In this document: positions 22,540 through 33,783 of the stretch, piece after piece
Layout of the letters: each line of letters starts with the position of its first letter
Position numbering within the stretch: position 1 is the first letter of the stretch
NCBI GenBank assembly: GCA_004431415.1
Contig: QPMI01000103.1
Span: forward strand, 124,001-188,000
From: Cyanophora paradoxa
Taxonomy: Eukaryota; Glaucocystophyceae; Cyanophorales; Cyanophoraceae
Reading direction: 5' to 3'
Length of the DNA stretch: 64,000 nt
Program-made: the position numbers and the translations under genes
Notes under the pieces: generated by a model
Told to the model about the DNA's origin: nothing
The model's database searches: none
The model's input: the letters and a program-made list of their open reading frames with translations, nothing else

Positions 22540-23640
22540 TCAGAGCAGGTGGAGGGCGTGGCCGTGGGTCTCGGCGGCGAGAGCGAGGGCCCCGGCGACG
22601 TCGACGTCGACGTCCGAGTCTGCCCCGTCGGCGACGGCCGCCGCGTCCGCCGCAAGCTCGCCGGCCTGCGCCCCTCTCTCAGGCGTAGCCTGCGCCTCTG
22701 GCGAGCTCAGAGCGGGCGGGCGCACCTCTGCGGCAGCTTCTCCGTCGGCGGCGTCCGCCGCGCCGGCGCCATCCGCCGTGTACACAACGTAGGCGCCCCC
22801 CACGGCCGCGCCCGAGGCGCCGGCGTCCTCCGCCTGCGCATGCCGCGCGGAGTTGGCGAGAGGCCGGGCGTGGCCCGCCTGGGGCTGGGGCCAGTCGCGC
22901 GATCGGAGGCCGCGGCGCGCGCGCCTCGGCGACGTGCGGGGCCTCGTCGAGCTGGCCCCGCATCTGGAGCAGCTGGGCTGTCAACCTCGCCTCCTCAGAC
23001 TGCGGGGGTAAGGGGCGAGGGGGAAGGGGGGAAGGAGCTTCAGAGGTTGCAATTGAGGCGCGGCTTGGGCTCGCTCTTATATATTAGCTATATTGGCTTT
23101 AAAAAAGGCCGAGGCTCAGGCTATGATCGGCCGTTGCCGAGGGAGTTTCGGGGCCGGAGCGGAGAGGGAGGGGCCGCGGGCGGGGGTTGCAAAATTGCGG
23201 GGCGGGGCGGGCCCCGCGCACCGCGTCGGAGTGCCTGTAGGAGAGGAGCTGGACGCTCTGGCACCTGGAGAGGTCGCCGCCGGGCGCGAACGAGGTCCCG
23301 GTCAACGTTCTCCCACGCATGCTCAGCACAGACCGCGGTGCCGTCTGCTCCAAAGTCCTCGTGTCGGAGCACCTGCCCCGCCCCGCGCGCGTCCCCGCCC
23401 CCGGGTGAGAATTCGAATATTCAAGGGCGAAATTAATTCAAAGGGATCGAATTATATTTAAAAGAGCGGCACTCTTTGGCGGTCATCGCCTCGCCGAGGC
23501 GGCTCTTGCAGGCGTCGTCGGCGAAGCAGAGCCCAGTCGTGTTGAAGAAGAGCGCTTTGGCTGCGTCCAGCTTCGCCTGAGCCTGCTGCACCAGCTGCTG
23601 CGCCTCTTCGGCCTTCTGCGGCAGTCGCTCCGGGTCTGCG
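22540..23640 (-). pseudogene. Coiled-coil/Ala-Asp-rich gene lacking its 5' end
   Basis: Leftward exons: about 23638-23465 (PERLPQKAEEAQQLVQQAQA then ALFFNTTGLCFADDACKS, a helix followed by a Cys-containing segment), 23380-23215, 22998-22850 (EEARLTAQLLQMRGQLDEA), and a terminal exon with YVVYTADGAGAADAAD and SDVDVDVAGALALAAETHG ending at 22540. The first visible exon has an acceptor-like gcgcgcag at its upstream side, so at least one 5' exon is missing. Directly upstream, at 23651, the dispersed repeat R1 begins, so R1 insertion or recombination may have removed the gene's start. The upstream exons could instead lie beyond the repeats. Family not recognised. Confidence 0.45.
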
Positions 23641-23650
23641 CGCGTTACGG

Positions 23651-24209
23651 CGTTTTATGCTTGGCCTCACGTGCTTTTTCTTCGCCGAAAAGCTCGCATG
23701 AATTATATATAGATCACGAGAGTATTGTTTCTCTACCTACTTCTATGACGTGATCTATTCTGCCACGCGTACGACGGCTACTGCCACTCGGCGGGCTAGT
23801 TTCTATTCTATTATTAATTCGCGACTATATTGCTGCGTGCATATATCGTGTTCGGCAGTCGCGGGGAGCACGGTTTTGCGGCGCAGAACCGGAGAGAACC
23901 TTCCACCGTGTTGGGATCACGGTTTATCAGTTCTCTCAAGCCGAGGATACCGGCGGATGCTTCCCCAGGGGTCCACATCAAGTGCTTTTTTCTGACGAGC
24001 TACTGCGAGTCTACAATTGCTGTACCCCTCTGGGTTAGTGCCCGATTTGAGGGGCAATCTGGCCCAGGCCTCTCACGTGGTCGGCCGCAGCCTTCACGTG
24101 ATTCGGAGGCGGGGTACAGCGACCGCTGGTAAGTACAGCGGTTTGAGACGGAGGCAGGAAATAGTTGGTGGGCCGGCGGGCTTCGCCCGCCGTGCACAAA
24201 CCACACCAC
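23651..24209. repeat. Dispersed repeat R1, copy 1
   Basis: About 559 bp that recurs without visible difference at 25655-26213, 2004 bp to the right in the same orientation. It starts cgttttatgcttggcctc and ends after a GC-rich hairpin (ggcgggcttcgcccgcc, about 24176-24192) and cacaaacca. Left flank is the truncated coiled-coil gene, right flank is palindrome-rich intergenic DNA. Short ORFs inside are identical in both copies but have no recognisable product. Confidence 0.85.
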
Positions 24210-25312
24210 TCACGGACTGTCCTCGCCTCTTCAATGGAGTACAGCACAGGAAAGCAGTGCGGATCGAGCTTTGTCGGTCATTCGACGAGCTTAACGCTTT
24301 CGAATTCTCGATCTCTTAATTACGTAAGAGCCTGCTATTCTCCATGTGCAATATTAATTACAAGGCCTGAGGTCGGCGTTATATGAAATTCGGATCTGGG
24401 CGTCTCCGCCGCCAGCTGCAGGCTTCTAGCCGCAGATCTAGATCCGGTAATTGCCACTATTCCTTATTATCCCTCTCGGGCTTGCGGTGCGATCGCTTTG
24501 GGCATCAATCGATGCCATACTAGCGATTTCAATCGCGTCGATCGCAATCGCGGGGTTGATGCCCGCGGCCCGCAAGCCATGTCGAATGTATCAGCCCGAT
24601 TTCGATTTTTGTCTCGAGCTCTTCTCCGGTCGCGAGTCGTCCGTGGCCATATATATGCATTCTGCAGCCTGTGGCTTGCTTCGAATTCGCAGCTCACGGC
24701 TTACAATTGCGAAGGACTCGTGCGATTAATCCACCCGATCCAGCTCATGAATTATATGAGCTTATAATTAAAGATCCGGATCCGGATGCAGAGAATTACT
24801 CCGACGGCCATGTTCAATGGCGGGGAGCTCAATCGCGAGGGCTGGACGTCGACATCGCGTGTGCGTGTATCCGGTTTGCGCCCTAGGCCTAGAGCTAGTC
24901 GGTGGCCATGGCACTACAGATTGGAGACTCCGGGTTCCGGTCTCCATGCCGATTTTTAATTATAGGCCCGTATATATACGTAGGCGTTCTGCGCATGCAG
25001 CGAAAGGCTGCAGGCTCCAGCTCGACTGCGAACCTCTTATGGCCCGGCTTAGGCCCCTGGGGGCTCCGAGCTCGACTGGGCATATGCATGAGCCTGGTTA
25101 TATATATAGCCATGAATGGGCCCCGGTTCTCGAAACGTTAACTATTGCAAGTTAATTGCAATTGCAAGTCCAGCGCCGACAGCGCGCGCGACTTGTAATT
25201 TGACCCTGACATGGCAGATCTGTCTCACGATCAGCTGCAGAGCTCGAGTCTGCCAGCTGCAGTACACGTGAACGTATACTTCACTGTATACGACGAGGTG
25301 TGGGAGGGTGGG
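24210..25312. other. Gene-free palindrome-rich spacer
   Basis: No supported ORF. The region is AT-richer than the coding parts and crowded with self-complementary words (agatctagatc, atatatat, gaattc, caattgcaattg). Confidence 0.5.
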
Positions 25313-25657
25313 TGCGCGAGGCGATTCCTCGCACAGATCGTAGTAAAAGATTGAAGAACAAGGCGCGCCGCCCGCGAGCGGGGCGGGCGGCGCGCCTCAG
25401 ACGGACTGGCGCTCTCAGAAGCGCCTTGCGTCAGTGATGCAATCAATGGCAGGCGGTACCCGTGGCGGCGTGTCGGACGGGTACGTCTCGCGTTCATAAT
25501 TAATATTTTGTTTTCTCGTGCGCGATCACGATCGCAGCCGAGCGCCGGCCGCGGCCGCGGTTACGATTTCCGGGCGCGCGCCGATAGCTGAGCTTGTCGG
25601 CTGTTTTGCACTGACGGCTTGCACAAATCTTCGTCTACGCTTACGCGCATACGACGT
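25313..25657. repeat. Dispersed repeat R2, copy 1
   Basis: 345 bp matching 32092-32436 without visible difference. Begins with a small hairpin (gcgaggcgattcctcgc). Contains a strong GC hairpin at about 25361-25397 with 12-bp arms (ggcgcgccgccc / gggcggcgcgcc). Its right end fuses to R1 copy 2 with a 3-bp overlap (cgt, 25655-25657). Confidence 0.85.
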
Positions 25658-26213
25658 TTTATGCTTGGCCTCACGTGCTTTTTCTTCGCCGAAAAGCTCG
25701 CATGAATTATATATAGATCACGAGAGTATTGTTTCTCTACCTACTTCTATGACGTGATCTATTCTGCCACGCGTACGACGGCTACTGCCACTCGGCGGGC
25801 TAGTTTCTATTCTATTATTAATTCGCGACTATATTGCTGCGTGCATATATCGTGTTCGGCAGTCGCGGGGAGCACGGTTTTGCGGCGCAGAACCGGAGAG
25901 AACCTTCCACCGTGTTGGGATCACGGTTTATCAGTTCTCTCAAGCCGAGGATACCGGCGGATGCTTCCCCAGGGGTCCACATCAAGTGCTTTTTTCTGAC
26001 GAGCTACTGCGAGTCTACAATTGCTGTACCCCTCTGGGTTAGTGCCCGATTTGAGGGGCAATCTGGCCCAGGCCTCTCACGTGGTCGGCCGCAGCCTTCA
26101 CGTGATTCGGAGGCGGGGTACAGCGACCGCTGGTAAGTACAGCGGTTTGAGACGGAGGCAGGAAATAGTTGGTGGGCCGGCGGGCTTCGCCCGCCGTGCA
26201 CAAACCAGACCAA
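25655..26213. repeat. Dispersed repeat R1, copy 2
   Basis: Second copy of R1 (first at 23651-24209). It follows R2 immediately, so 25313-26213 is an R2-R1 chimera. Downstream the sequence diverges at 'accaaggcc', entering a short cag-repeat stretch. Confidence 0.85.
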
Positions 26214-29200
26214 GGCCAGGCCTCAAGCAGCAGCAGCAGCTCAGCAAGTAAAAGAAGCTTTTAAGCTGAAGCACTCGATAGTACTTGTGGAACTATCGGG
26301 GGGCAGCATCATGGCAAGCGTATGGCGAGCCTGTGCGTGCTCACGATCAGTCGCTATAGCCATCTTAATAAAAACTTAAATTTAATAGTCACTGATCATC
26401 GGATCGATATATCGATGTCGCTCATCATGTGACAACGGATATGTATATTCCGAGATCGGAATCCGGGACTGCCGCGTTGACCGCGGCTGAAGCTTACGCT
26501 CGATGTATCGTAGAAAGTCCAACCTCGCGATCGAGCTCGCGATCGCACGTCAACGTCGCGAGCTCGAGACTGCGCATGCCGCCGTGCAGCTTGTCGCGAC
26601 TCGCGAGAGAGTTCACCGGCTGCATCTTTCGAGTTCGTGCGCCAGCTTCATTAGGAGCTTAAACAGAATCCGGCAACGCCCGTTCAATTCCGAAATTTTT
26701 AGTTCGAACGTTAACCCCCGCACGCGAACGCGGGCGATCTGATGCACGTGGCCGCAGTGGCCACTGGGGCACGGGGGCTCGTTGAGATCACGGTATTCCC
26801 CCCGTCGTAATTCATGATTGTGAGCGATACCATCGTTTTTGTTGCAACGTTCTAATTATAAGTTGACGTCGCCACGGGCGCTCGACACCATGTGGGCTCA
26901 TCATAGCATCGATGTTGCGAGAACTAGATCTAGAGCCCTCGGAGGGCAGGCACTCTAGATCTGCCGCTCCGCGGCCGATCTCGCTCATCGGGGTCGGAGT
27001 ATCGATATCGACATCATAGTATCGATAACGTAGAATCGATATCGATGCAGATCTAGATGGATTGCAATAGCGCAATTGCGCCGGCGCAGTGTACGTGTTC
27101 ATTTTCGTCGGACGGGGGTGCAATTAATGTTGCCGTGCGTGTTTGCATCGTTGGCAATTGGCTCAGTACCAGGCCCCGCGGTCGGGCCCTGATCATGATC
27201 ATGAGGGATTGGGTGCACACGTGCCGCCGGGCCGGCGTGGCCGCGCGAAAGACTCCGGGCAATTGCAATTGCAAGCATACTCAATATGACCGTCGGACCG
27301 AAATCATATACTATGATATGCGCGCGTTACTATAATTAATGCAGTGTATGATCATGTGCATAGGCATGAATTACCGCCGGGCCGGGGTCAATCGGCCAAG
27401 GCTTCCAAGATCACGCCGCAACGCCGTGACGCGCGCTGCGGCACGTCCGTGATCCTAGAGTCCGACGGTCCTGATGCAAGCTCACGCCGGCGCCGTCTGA
27501 GCTTGATTTCGACGCGTACGGCCGCCGGCCGCGGGCGCTTGATCATGAATTGTTGCCCGGAGGCTATATACAAATATATAGCTATATATATGACGTACGT
27601 ATACGTTGACGTCCGATCGCGATCCGAAAACAGCCTGGCAGCTCAATTTGCCGCGGCCGGCGTCCACGTCGCGTCGACGTACGCGTCGGATTACGACGGC
27701 CCCGGCCCTCCCAAGCTGAAGGGAGGACGTGCGCCGCCGGGCCGTGCAATTTTTGCAAGGGACGATCGCGAGATCGCCGGTTCGCGTTCGAATTCAGAAA
27801 TTGCATGTAATTATATAAATTGCCATAAGAGAGAGACTGAGGTCTCAAGGGCCGGGCCGGGGCCCGGCCCCGCCCGGGGCCGGGGGGCGCGAAGCTGTTA
27901 ATCGATTGCAAGATCTAGAGTCTAGATCCGGGTACTGCTGACGTGCCGACGCTGGTACGGGTATGCGCGCGCGCATGTGTCGGCGCATGTGTCTTATTCG
28001 ATGATATCGATCTGGACGATCAATGATCATGATTGCGATCGTATTGCGAGCAAGTTCGAGTGCTGCGCATGCGGCGCGCGATTCTGAATAAATTTTTGAT
28101 CATATTGCGCATGCGGCGCGCGATCGCACAATTGATCCTATTTGATCATGAATGGTTGATCATGATCATCGGATCGCACGCGAAGCTGATCATGAGTCAA
28201 GTCGACTCGGATCCGAACATCGGAATCCCGCGCCGCGCGCTCCTGTGTGCAGCGCACGTGTACCGCGGCAGTGCCATGGCCAGGTGTGCGGATCGTGGGG
28301 TCACTTCAAGATAGAGTGCATGTGTATGTATACGTATGCGCCACCGAAATTAAACCGCGGACCCGGGATCTGCTGACATAATCTAGATCTGCTGACCGCG
28401 CGCGGCGGGGTGCACGTGGACGCACTGTCACGCACACACTCGGCGGCAGAGCCGGTGTACATGTGCGCACCAAGCCCGCCGCGGCGCGGCGCGGCCGCCG
28501 GGCGTGCCGCACTGCAGCCGCACTGCGGCAGTGCAGACGTCGACTGCAGCTGTACGCGTGGAAAGCCTAGGGTGTCACGTGTGGTAAAAAATAGTTGCAC
28601 GTGGCCCAGAGCACGCGGCTGCCAGGCCGCCGGCGCCGGGCTGGCCACATGCACTGACCGCCATCGGTTACTAGTACCGGCTAGTGCTCAGCGGCTAAAG
28701 CTAGCGCTAGCGCTCGCGATCGCCCGGCGCCGCGCCGGCCGAAAGGAGCTCGAAGAAAAAAATATATTTTTTTTGGTGACGCTGCATGCGCATATGCACA
28801 TGCGTCCGGAGTCCGGATGGACGGAAAGTTGACTCGAGCTCGCAATCATATGCATGATCATGAATTCGAATATATACGAGAGCCGCGGCGGCCGGCCGCG
28901 CGCGGTGGGCGCGCGGCCTCGCCTAAGTTAACGTTCACGTCCGCGAGTTCGGCGTGCTCAGCGACCGTCGGACGGCTTGTCGGCCGGTACATGCATATAA
29001 TAATAATGGGGGCTCGGCAGCCTCGGCGGCTCCGAGGCTCACTAGATCTAGATCTGTTGCAAGTGCCAGATCTAGAACTTGTGGGCGTACTGCGGCGCTT
29101 ATATATAGTGGACAGCGATGTCGGGGGAGGGCAAGCCCGCAGGGTGCGCCCGCAGACCAGGCTATAGGTTCGCTGCGCGCGCACCCCTGCCGCATGCGCA

Positions 29201-29425
29201 GCCGTGCGAGAGCTAGGGTCAACAAGCCTTTGTATTGTAGAGCTCAGAAGCACGTACGCCTGCCACCAAGGCAGGCAAGGCGGAGGTGGCGCGGCGGGCC
29301 ACCTGGCCCAGGGGCTGCAAGGGAGAGGCGGCCACTAGTGCCGCCTCTTGGCCGCCCCGCGAGGCTGCGCCTGCGCCGCGGCGCTGGGCGCGCCGCCAAG
29401 AAGAGCCGCCGCAGCCGCCCCGCAC
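26214..29425. other. Long gene-free palindrome-rich intergenic region
   Basis: About 3.2 kb with no protein-like frame on either strand. Marked density of short palindromes, often in tandem or overlapping: tgatcatgatcatg, gatatcgatatcg, ctagatctagag, gcgcgcgc, catgcatgc. Local AT content is high near 26340-26420 and 27560-27600. No tRNA, rRNA or transposon terminus was recognised. Confidence 0.55.
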
Positions 29426-31002
29426 TCTAAGACTGCGGGGTATATGTCAGGCGAGGCTGTGCCTGCGTCACGGGACGGGGGGGCGCGCACCCAGAAGCCC
29501 TTCGGCCGCTGCGCAGTCTGCAACTGCGGGGGGGGGGGGGGGGGGGGGGCCGCGTCAGGCGCGGCTTGCGCCGAAGAGGAGAGAGGGGCGCACCAAGCGG
29601 GTCGCCCCGGGCCGCCCCGCAGTTCGAAAACTGCAGGGGGCCGCGTCAGGCGCAGCTGCGCCTGCGCCGAAGAGGAGAGCGGGGTGCGCGCTGAGCGGGT
29701 CGCTCCGGGCTGCCCCGCAGTTCGAAACTGCGGGGGGGCCGCGTCAGGCGCGGCTTGCGCCGAAGAGGAGAGAGGGGCGCACCAAGCGGGTCGCCCCGGG
29801 CCGCCCCGCAGTTCGAAAACTGCAGGGGGCCGCGTCAGGCGCAGCTGCGCCTGCGCCGAAGAGGAGAGAGGGGCGCGCGCTGAGCGGGTCGCTCCGGGCT
29901 GCCCCGCAGTTCGAAACTGCGGGGGGGCCGCGTCAGGCGCGGCTTGCGCCGAAGAGGAGAGAGGGGCGCACCAAGCTGGTCGCCCCGGGCCGCCCCGCAG
30001 TTCGAAACTGCGGGGGCCGCGTCAGGCGCAGCTGCGCCTGCGCCGAAGGAGAGAGAGGGGCGTGCGCCGAAAGGGTCGCCCCGGGCCGCCCGGGCCCCGC
30101 CCCCCCCGTTCGTAAAACTGCGGGGGGGCCGCGTCGGGCGCGGCTTGCGCCGAAGAGGAGAGAGGGGCGCACCAAGCGGGTCGCCCCGGGCCGCGCCGCA
30201 GTCTGAAACTGCGGGGGCCGCGTCAGGCGAGGCAGCGCCTGCGCCGAGAGAGGAGAGGGGGGGAGCACCAAGAAGGTTCCCCCCGGGCCGCTCCGCAGCC
30301 GGAAACTGCGGGGGCCACCTCAGAGAGAGAGCGGGGCGCACCAAGAGGGGCCACCCCGGGCCGCTCCGCAGTCTGACATTGCGAGGGCCGCGTCAGGCGC
30401 GGCTGCGCCTGCGCCGAGAGAGGAGAGGGGAGGCGCACCAAGAAGGTTCGCCCCGGGCCGCTCCGCAGTCTGAAACTGCGGGGGCCACGTCAGGCGAGGC
30501 AGCGCCTGCGCCGAGAGAGGAGAGGGGGGGGAGCACCAAGAAGGTTCCCCCCGGGCCGCTCCGCAGCCGGAAACTGCGGGGGCCACCTCAGAGAGAGAGC
30601 GGGGCGCACCAAGAGGGGCCACCCCGGGCCGCTCCGCAGTCTGACATTGCGAGGGCCGCGTCAGGCGAGGCAGCGCCTGCGCCGAGAGAGGAGAGGGGAG
30701 GCGCGCTAAGAAGGTTCGCCCCGGGCCGCTCCGCAGTCCGAAACTGCGGGGGCCACCTCAGAGAGAGAGAGAGACCGGGGCGCACCAAGAGGGGCCACCT
30801 CAGGCCACTCCGCAGTCTGAGACTGCTGGGGCCGCGTCAGGCGCGGCAGCGCCTGCGCCAAAGCGAGAGGGGGGGCGCGCACGAGAAGGGACGCCCCAGG
30901 CCGCTCCGCAGTCCGAAACTGCGGGGGCCACCTCAGAGAGAGAGAGCGGGGCGCACCAAGAGGGGCCGCCTCAGGCCACTCCGCAGTCTGAGACTGCGGG
31001 GG
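29426..31002. repeat. Hairpin-containing minisatellite, about 18 copies
   Basis: A tandem array whose landmark is the inverted repeat ccgcag-ttcgaa-actgcgg and its variants. Landmarks occur near 29427, 29515, 29620, 29719, 29806, 29905, 29996, 30105, 30198, 30294, 30366, 30463, 30562, 30634, 30731, 30811, 30907 and 30981. Spacing is about 90-110 bp in the left half. In the right half it alternates between about 97 and about 73 bp, giving a higher-order period of about 170 bp (270 bp where three units repeat). Units also contain a second palindrome (caggcgcagctgcgcctg) and a purine-rich gaagaggagagagggg spacer. Long open frames across it are by-products of GC content: unit lengths are not multiples of three. 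Confidence 0.85.
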
Positions 31003-32091
31003 CCGCGTCAGGCGCGGCTGCGCCTGCGCCGAAGCGAGAGGGGGGGCGCGTACCCGAGGGCTCGCTGAAGGCCGTCCGGCCGCCAGGATGCGGGCTGAGC
31101 CCGGAATTCATCTGAGCGGGGCACAGGTGAGCGCACCCTCAAGCCTGGCTTTCTAGACAGCTGATCGCCCGAACGCGCCCAGTTTGCTGCGTTCAGAATG
31201 TGAGCTGAGCTCAGTGAAGGCAGGGGCGTCGCGGGCGCACCGCGGGCAGGCCAGACTGGCTCGACGGCTGCCGCCGGAGCGGGCTCGACGGCTGGCGCCG
31301 GAGCAGGCTCAACGGCTAGCGCCGGAGCATGGGAATTACTGTGGGATGCAGCCATCAATCGGCGCCCCAGAAATGGAGGGAAAGCGTCCGCAGCCGTATA
31401 GGCGCGCGCGTGCCGGCAGGGAGGCCAGGCAAAACGGGAGGGGCTCTGGGCTGCAGCCGCTATTCGGCGCCCCGGGCCGCTAATCGGCGCCCAACTCCGC
31501 GGGGAGAGGAGGTCGCAGCCGCGAGGGCGCGCTTGCGGAGGCGATCGGGCGAGCCGGGTGGCCGCCCGCGCCATGGCCTGCGGATCGAATTCCGTGAATC
31601 GAACGATCCAAATGCAGGTGGACTGCCTCACGAGGGCGCGCGCGCAGGGGGGGGAAATCGCGCCCTGTCACGAACGTCGGAGCCAGCGGCGGGTCCGTGA
31701 CGCCGTGATGAGTCGGCGCGATCTCTGCGCGATCGGCTAATCGTTAGAATCTCGTCATGACTAGAAGCCGCTGGGCCGACGATGGCGGCCGTCCGCGGCT
31801 CTCAAGCATCGCACGAGCGGGAAAACGCGAGGGCGTGGCTCCGGGAGGGGGAGCGCGGGCTGGCGCTTACGACCGATGCCGACGAAATGCCGTCGTTGCG
31901 CGGATCGGGTCGTGGGTGCGAGGTCGGGCGCCGTGATTGCAGACAAGTCTGCGGGCCGCCCAGGCCGCGCGAAGGCCCACTGACCTTTTCCGGACGCGGT
32001 GGCTTCGCCGACACCGTGGTCGAACGCCGAATTTGGCGCTGGGACGATCGTCCGATCGTCCCACGCCGCGTCCGCTCTGTGCTGCTGCTGC
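31003..32091. other. Gene-poor spacer with small tandem repeat
   Basis: No convincing gene. Contains three imperfect 24-bp copies at 31260-31330 (listed separately) and a perfect 10-bp-arm inverted repeat at 32041-32062. A 144-codon frame at 31782-32216 runs into repeat R2 and has no recognisable content, so it is not called as a gene. Confidence 0.45.
31260..31330. repeat. 24-bp tandem repeat, three copies
   Basis: Unit of the form ctcgacggctggcgccggag plus four bases, repeated three times with one to three substitutions per copy. Confidence 0.75.
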
Positions 32092-32436
32092 TGCGCGAGG
32101 CGATTCCTCGCACAGATCGTAGTAAAAGATTGAAGAACAAGGCGCGCCGCCCGCGAGCGGGGCGGGCGGCGCGCCTCAGACGGACTGGCGCTCTCAGAAG
32201 CGCCTTGCGTCAGTGATGCAATCAATGGCAGGCGGTACCCGTGGCGGCGTGTCGGACGGGTACGTCTCGCGTTCATAATTAATATTTTGTTTTCTCGTGC
32301 GCGATCACGATCGCAGCCGAGCGCCGGCCGCGGCCGCGGTTACGATTTCCGGGCGCGCGCCGATAGCTGAGCTTGTCGGCTGTTTTGCACTGACGGCTTG
32401 CACAAATCTTCGTCTACGCTTACGCGCATACGACGT
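32092..32436. repeat. Dispersed repeat R2, copy 2
   Basis: Second copy of R2 (first at 25313-25657), direct orientation, 6779 bp apart. Here it is not followed by R1: after cgacgt the sequence becomes unique. That defines the R2 right boundary independently. Confidence 0.85.
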
Positions 32437-33783
32437 AGCGCGGCGGGTTAGGTCCAACTCGGGCCGGGCCAGGCCCCGCCGGCCGGGCGCTGGCGACGCA
32501 TGCGCACTCAAGCTCATCGTGAATCGTGGCTGCGGGCCCGGGGCGGAAGTCCCGAGATGCCGAGGGGCCCACGGATTCTGCCTCACAGGGACGTATGTGA
32601 AATGGCCGAGGGGGCTCGCCTCGTACACGTTAGCTACCAAGCTCATCCTGCTGAAATACAGATCGCGGGCGTTGAAGATGTACTGCTGAACTCCGAATTC
32701 GGAATACGTTGCCGTCTAGATCTGGGAGGCTCTAGATCTGGCAGGTTGATCCGATAATCAGCAGCTGGTGCAGAGCCTTAGCTGCTTAGCAACGCGGGAC
32801 GCCGCAGGTCAGCCAAGGCAGCCGGTGATGTACAGTGCCAGTACCCCTGCCACGATCCGGAACTCACGGAGCTCACGGATCCGGAGCTCACGGAGTTTTC
32901 AGTGCGCATGCGGAAAATTGCAGGAAATTGGCGGGAAGTTTTGTTTTCCGGCGGGACATTCATATGATGATCGGGAATCTCAATTTTTCGGTTCATGTGC
33001 ATGCGCACGCTGCGGTCACGACTCACGGGTCACGGCCCACTCACGGGTCGCCGGGTCTTCTCATGAGTCATGATCATGATCAGATTCTTCTAGATCTCTG
33101 TACGCATGGTTTGCATTTTGTATTGTCTGCACTGCGGCATGCACAGTTTCATCTGGTTTATCTTGAAATCAAACATTTGGCTGCCTCTGCGGTCTTTAAA
33201 GACCAAAATATCTGTCCCTGGCCATCATGGCAGGGCAACAACTTGTGCGCCCCTCCCAGGCTGGGCATGCGCAGCCTCAACTAGACGCCGTGAAGACATA
33301 GGTAGACGCAAATCCATACATTCACAAGAACGATAAGAATCCGAAGGGCACGCTGGCGGATATATACTGTGCTGGAGTACATGTACATGTACAGAGACGT
33401 CGACTGTGCATGTGCACGTGGTCGGTGATCAGACAGAAATTTCTAGATCGAGCCGCGCGCAGGTCACAAGAGGGCGTCCGTTATGTAGTGCCGAACGTGC
33501 CCGCCCCTGGAGAAACGATTGGTCCCGGCCGCGACGAGGAGCCGCGGCGCGCGGAGCAACGGGGCGACAAGTGTACCTGCTTTGAGTTCCGGGGCGAAAG
33601 CTGCGCGCCCCGGCCTCGCGGTCGAGCGGGGCCGGCCCCAGCTCCGGCGCCGAGTACCTTCGATTCGAACTGATGCGAGCCCGCGGTCAGCAATTGCAAG
33701 TTAAGCATCAAGCGGATCGGAACTCGAATTTCTCTGTCCTTGGGGTTGCAATTGGGCCCGGAGGAGGCCTAGGCCTAGGGCGC
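32437..33783. other. Gene-free palindrome-rich intergenic region
   Basis: No gene recognised. Contains three close repeats of ctcacggagctcacgg-type sequence at about 32870-32900, paired cacgggtcac phrases near 33020-33050, and many gatc/ctag palindromes. Confidence 0.5.

Noticed and set aside
23651-24209. R1 as a Helitron (terminal hairpin near one end)
   Set aside because: No CTRR after the hairpin, no TC start and no insertion between A and T.
23651-26213. R1 copies as long terminal repeats of an LTR retrotransposon (2-kb spacing)
   Set aside because: Ends are not TG...CA, the 1.4 kb between copies encodes no gag/pol, there is no primer-binding site next to copy 1, and R2 occurs independently.
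29426-31002. CRISPR-like array
   Set aside because: Units vary in length and sequence, there are no unique spacers of constant size, and the genome is eukaryotic with introns; it is a minisatellite.
29286-31068. Repeat-protein genes from the long open frames over the array
   Set aside because: Unit lengths are not multiples of three, frames exist on both strands, and no splice, start or composition evidence supports coding.
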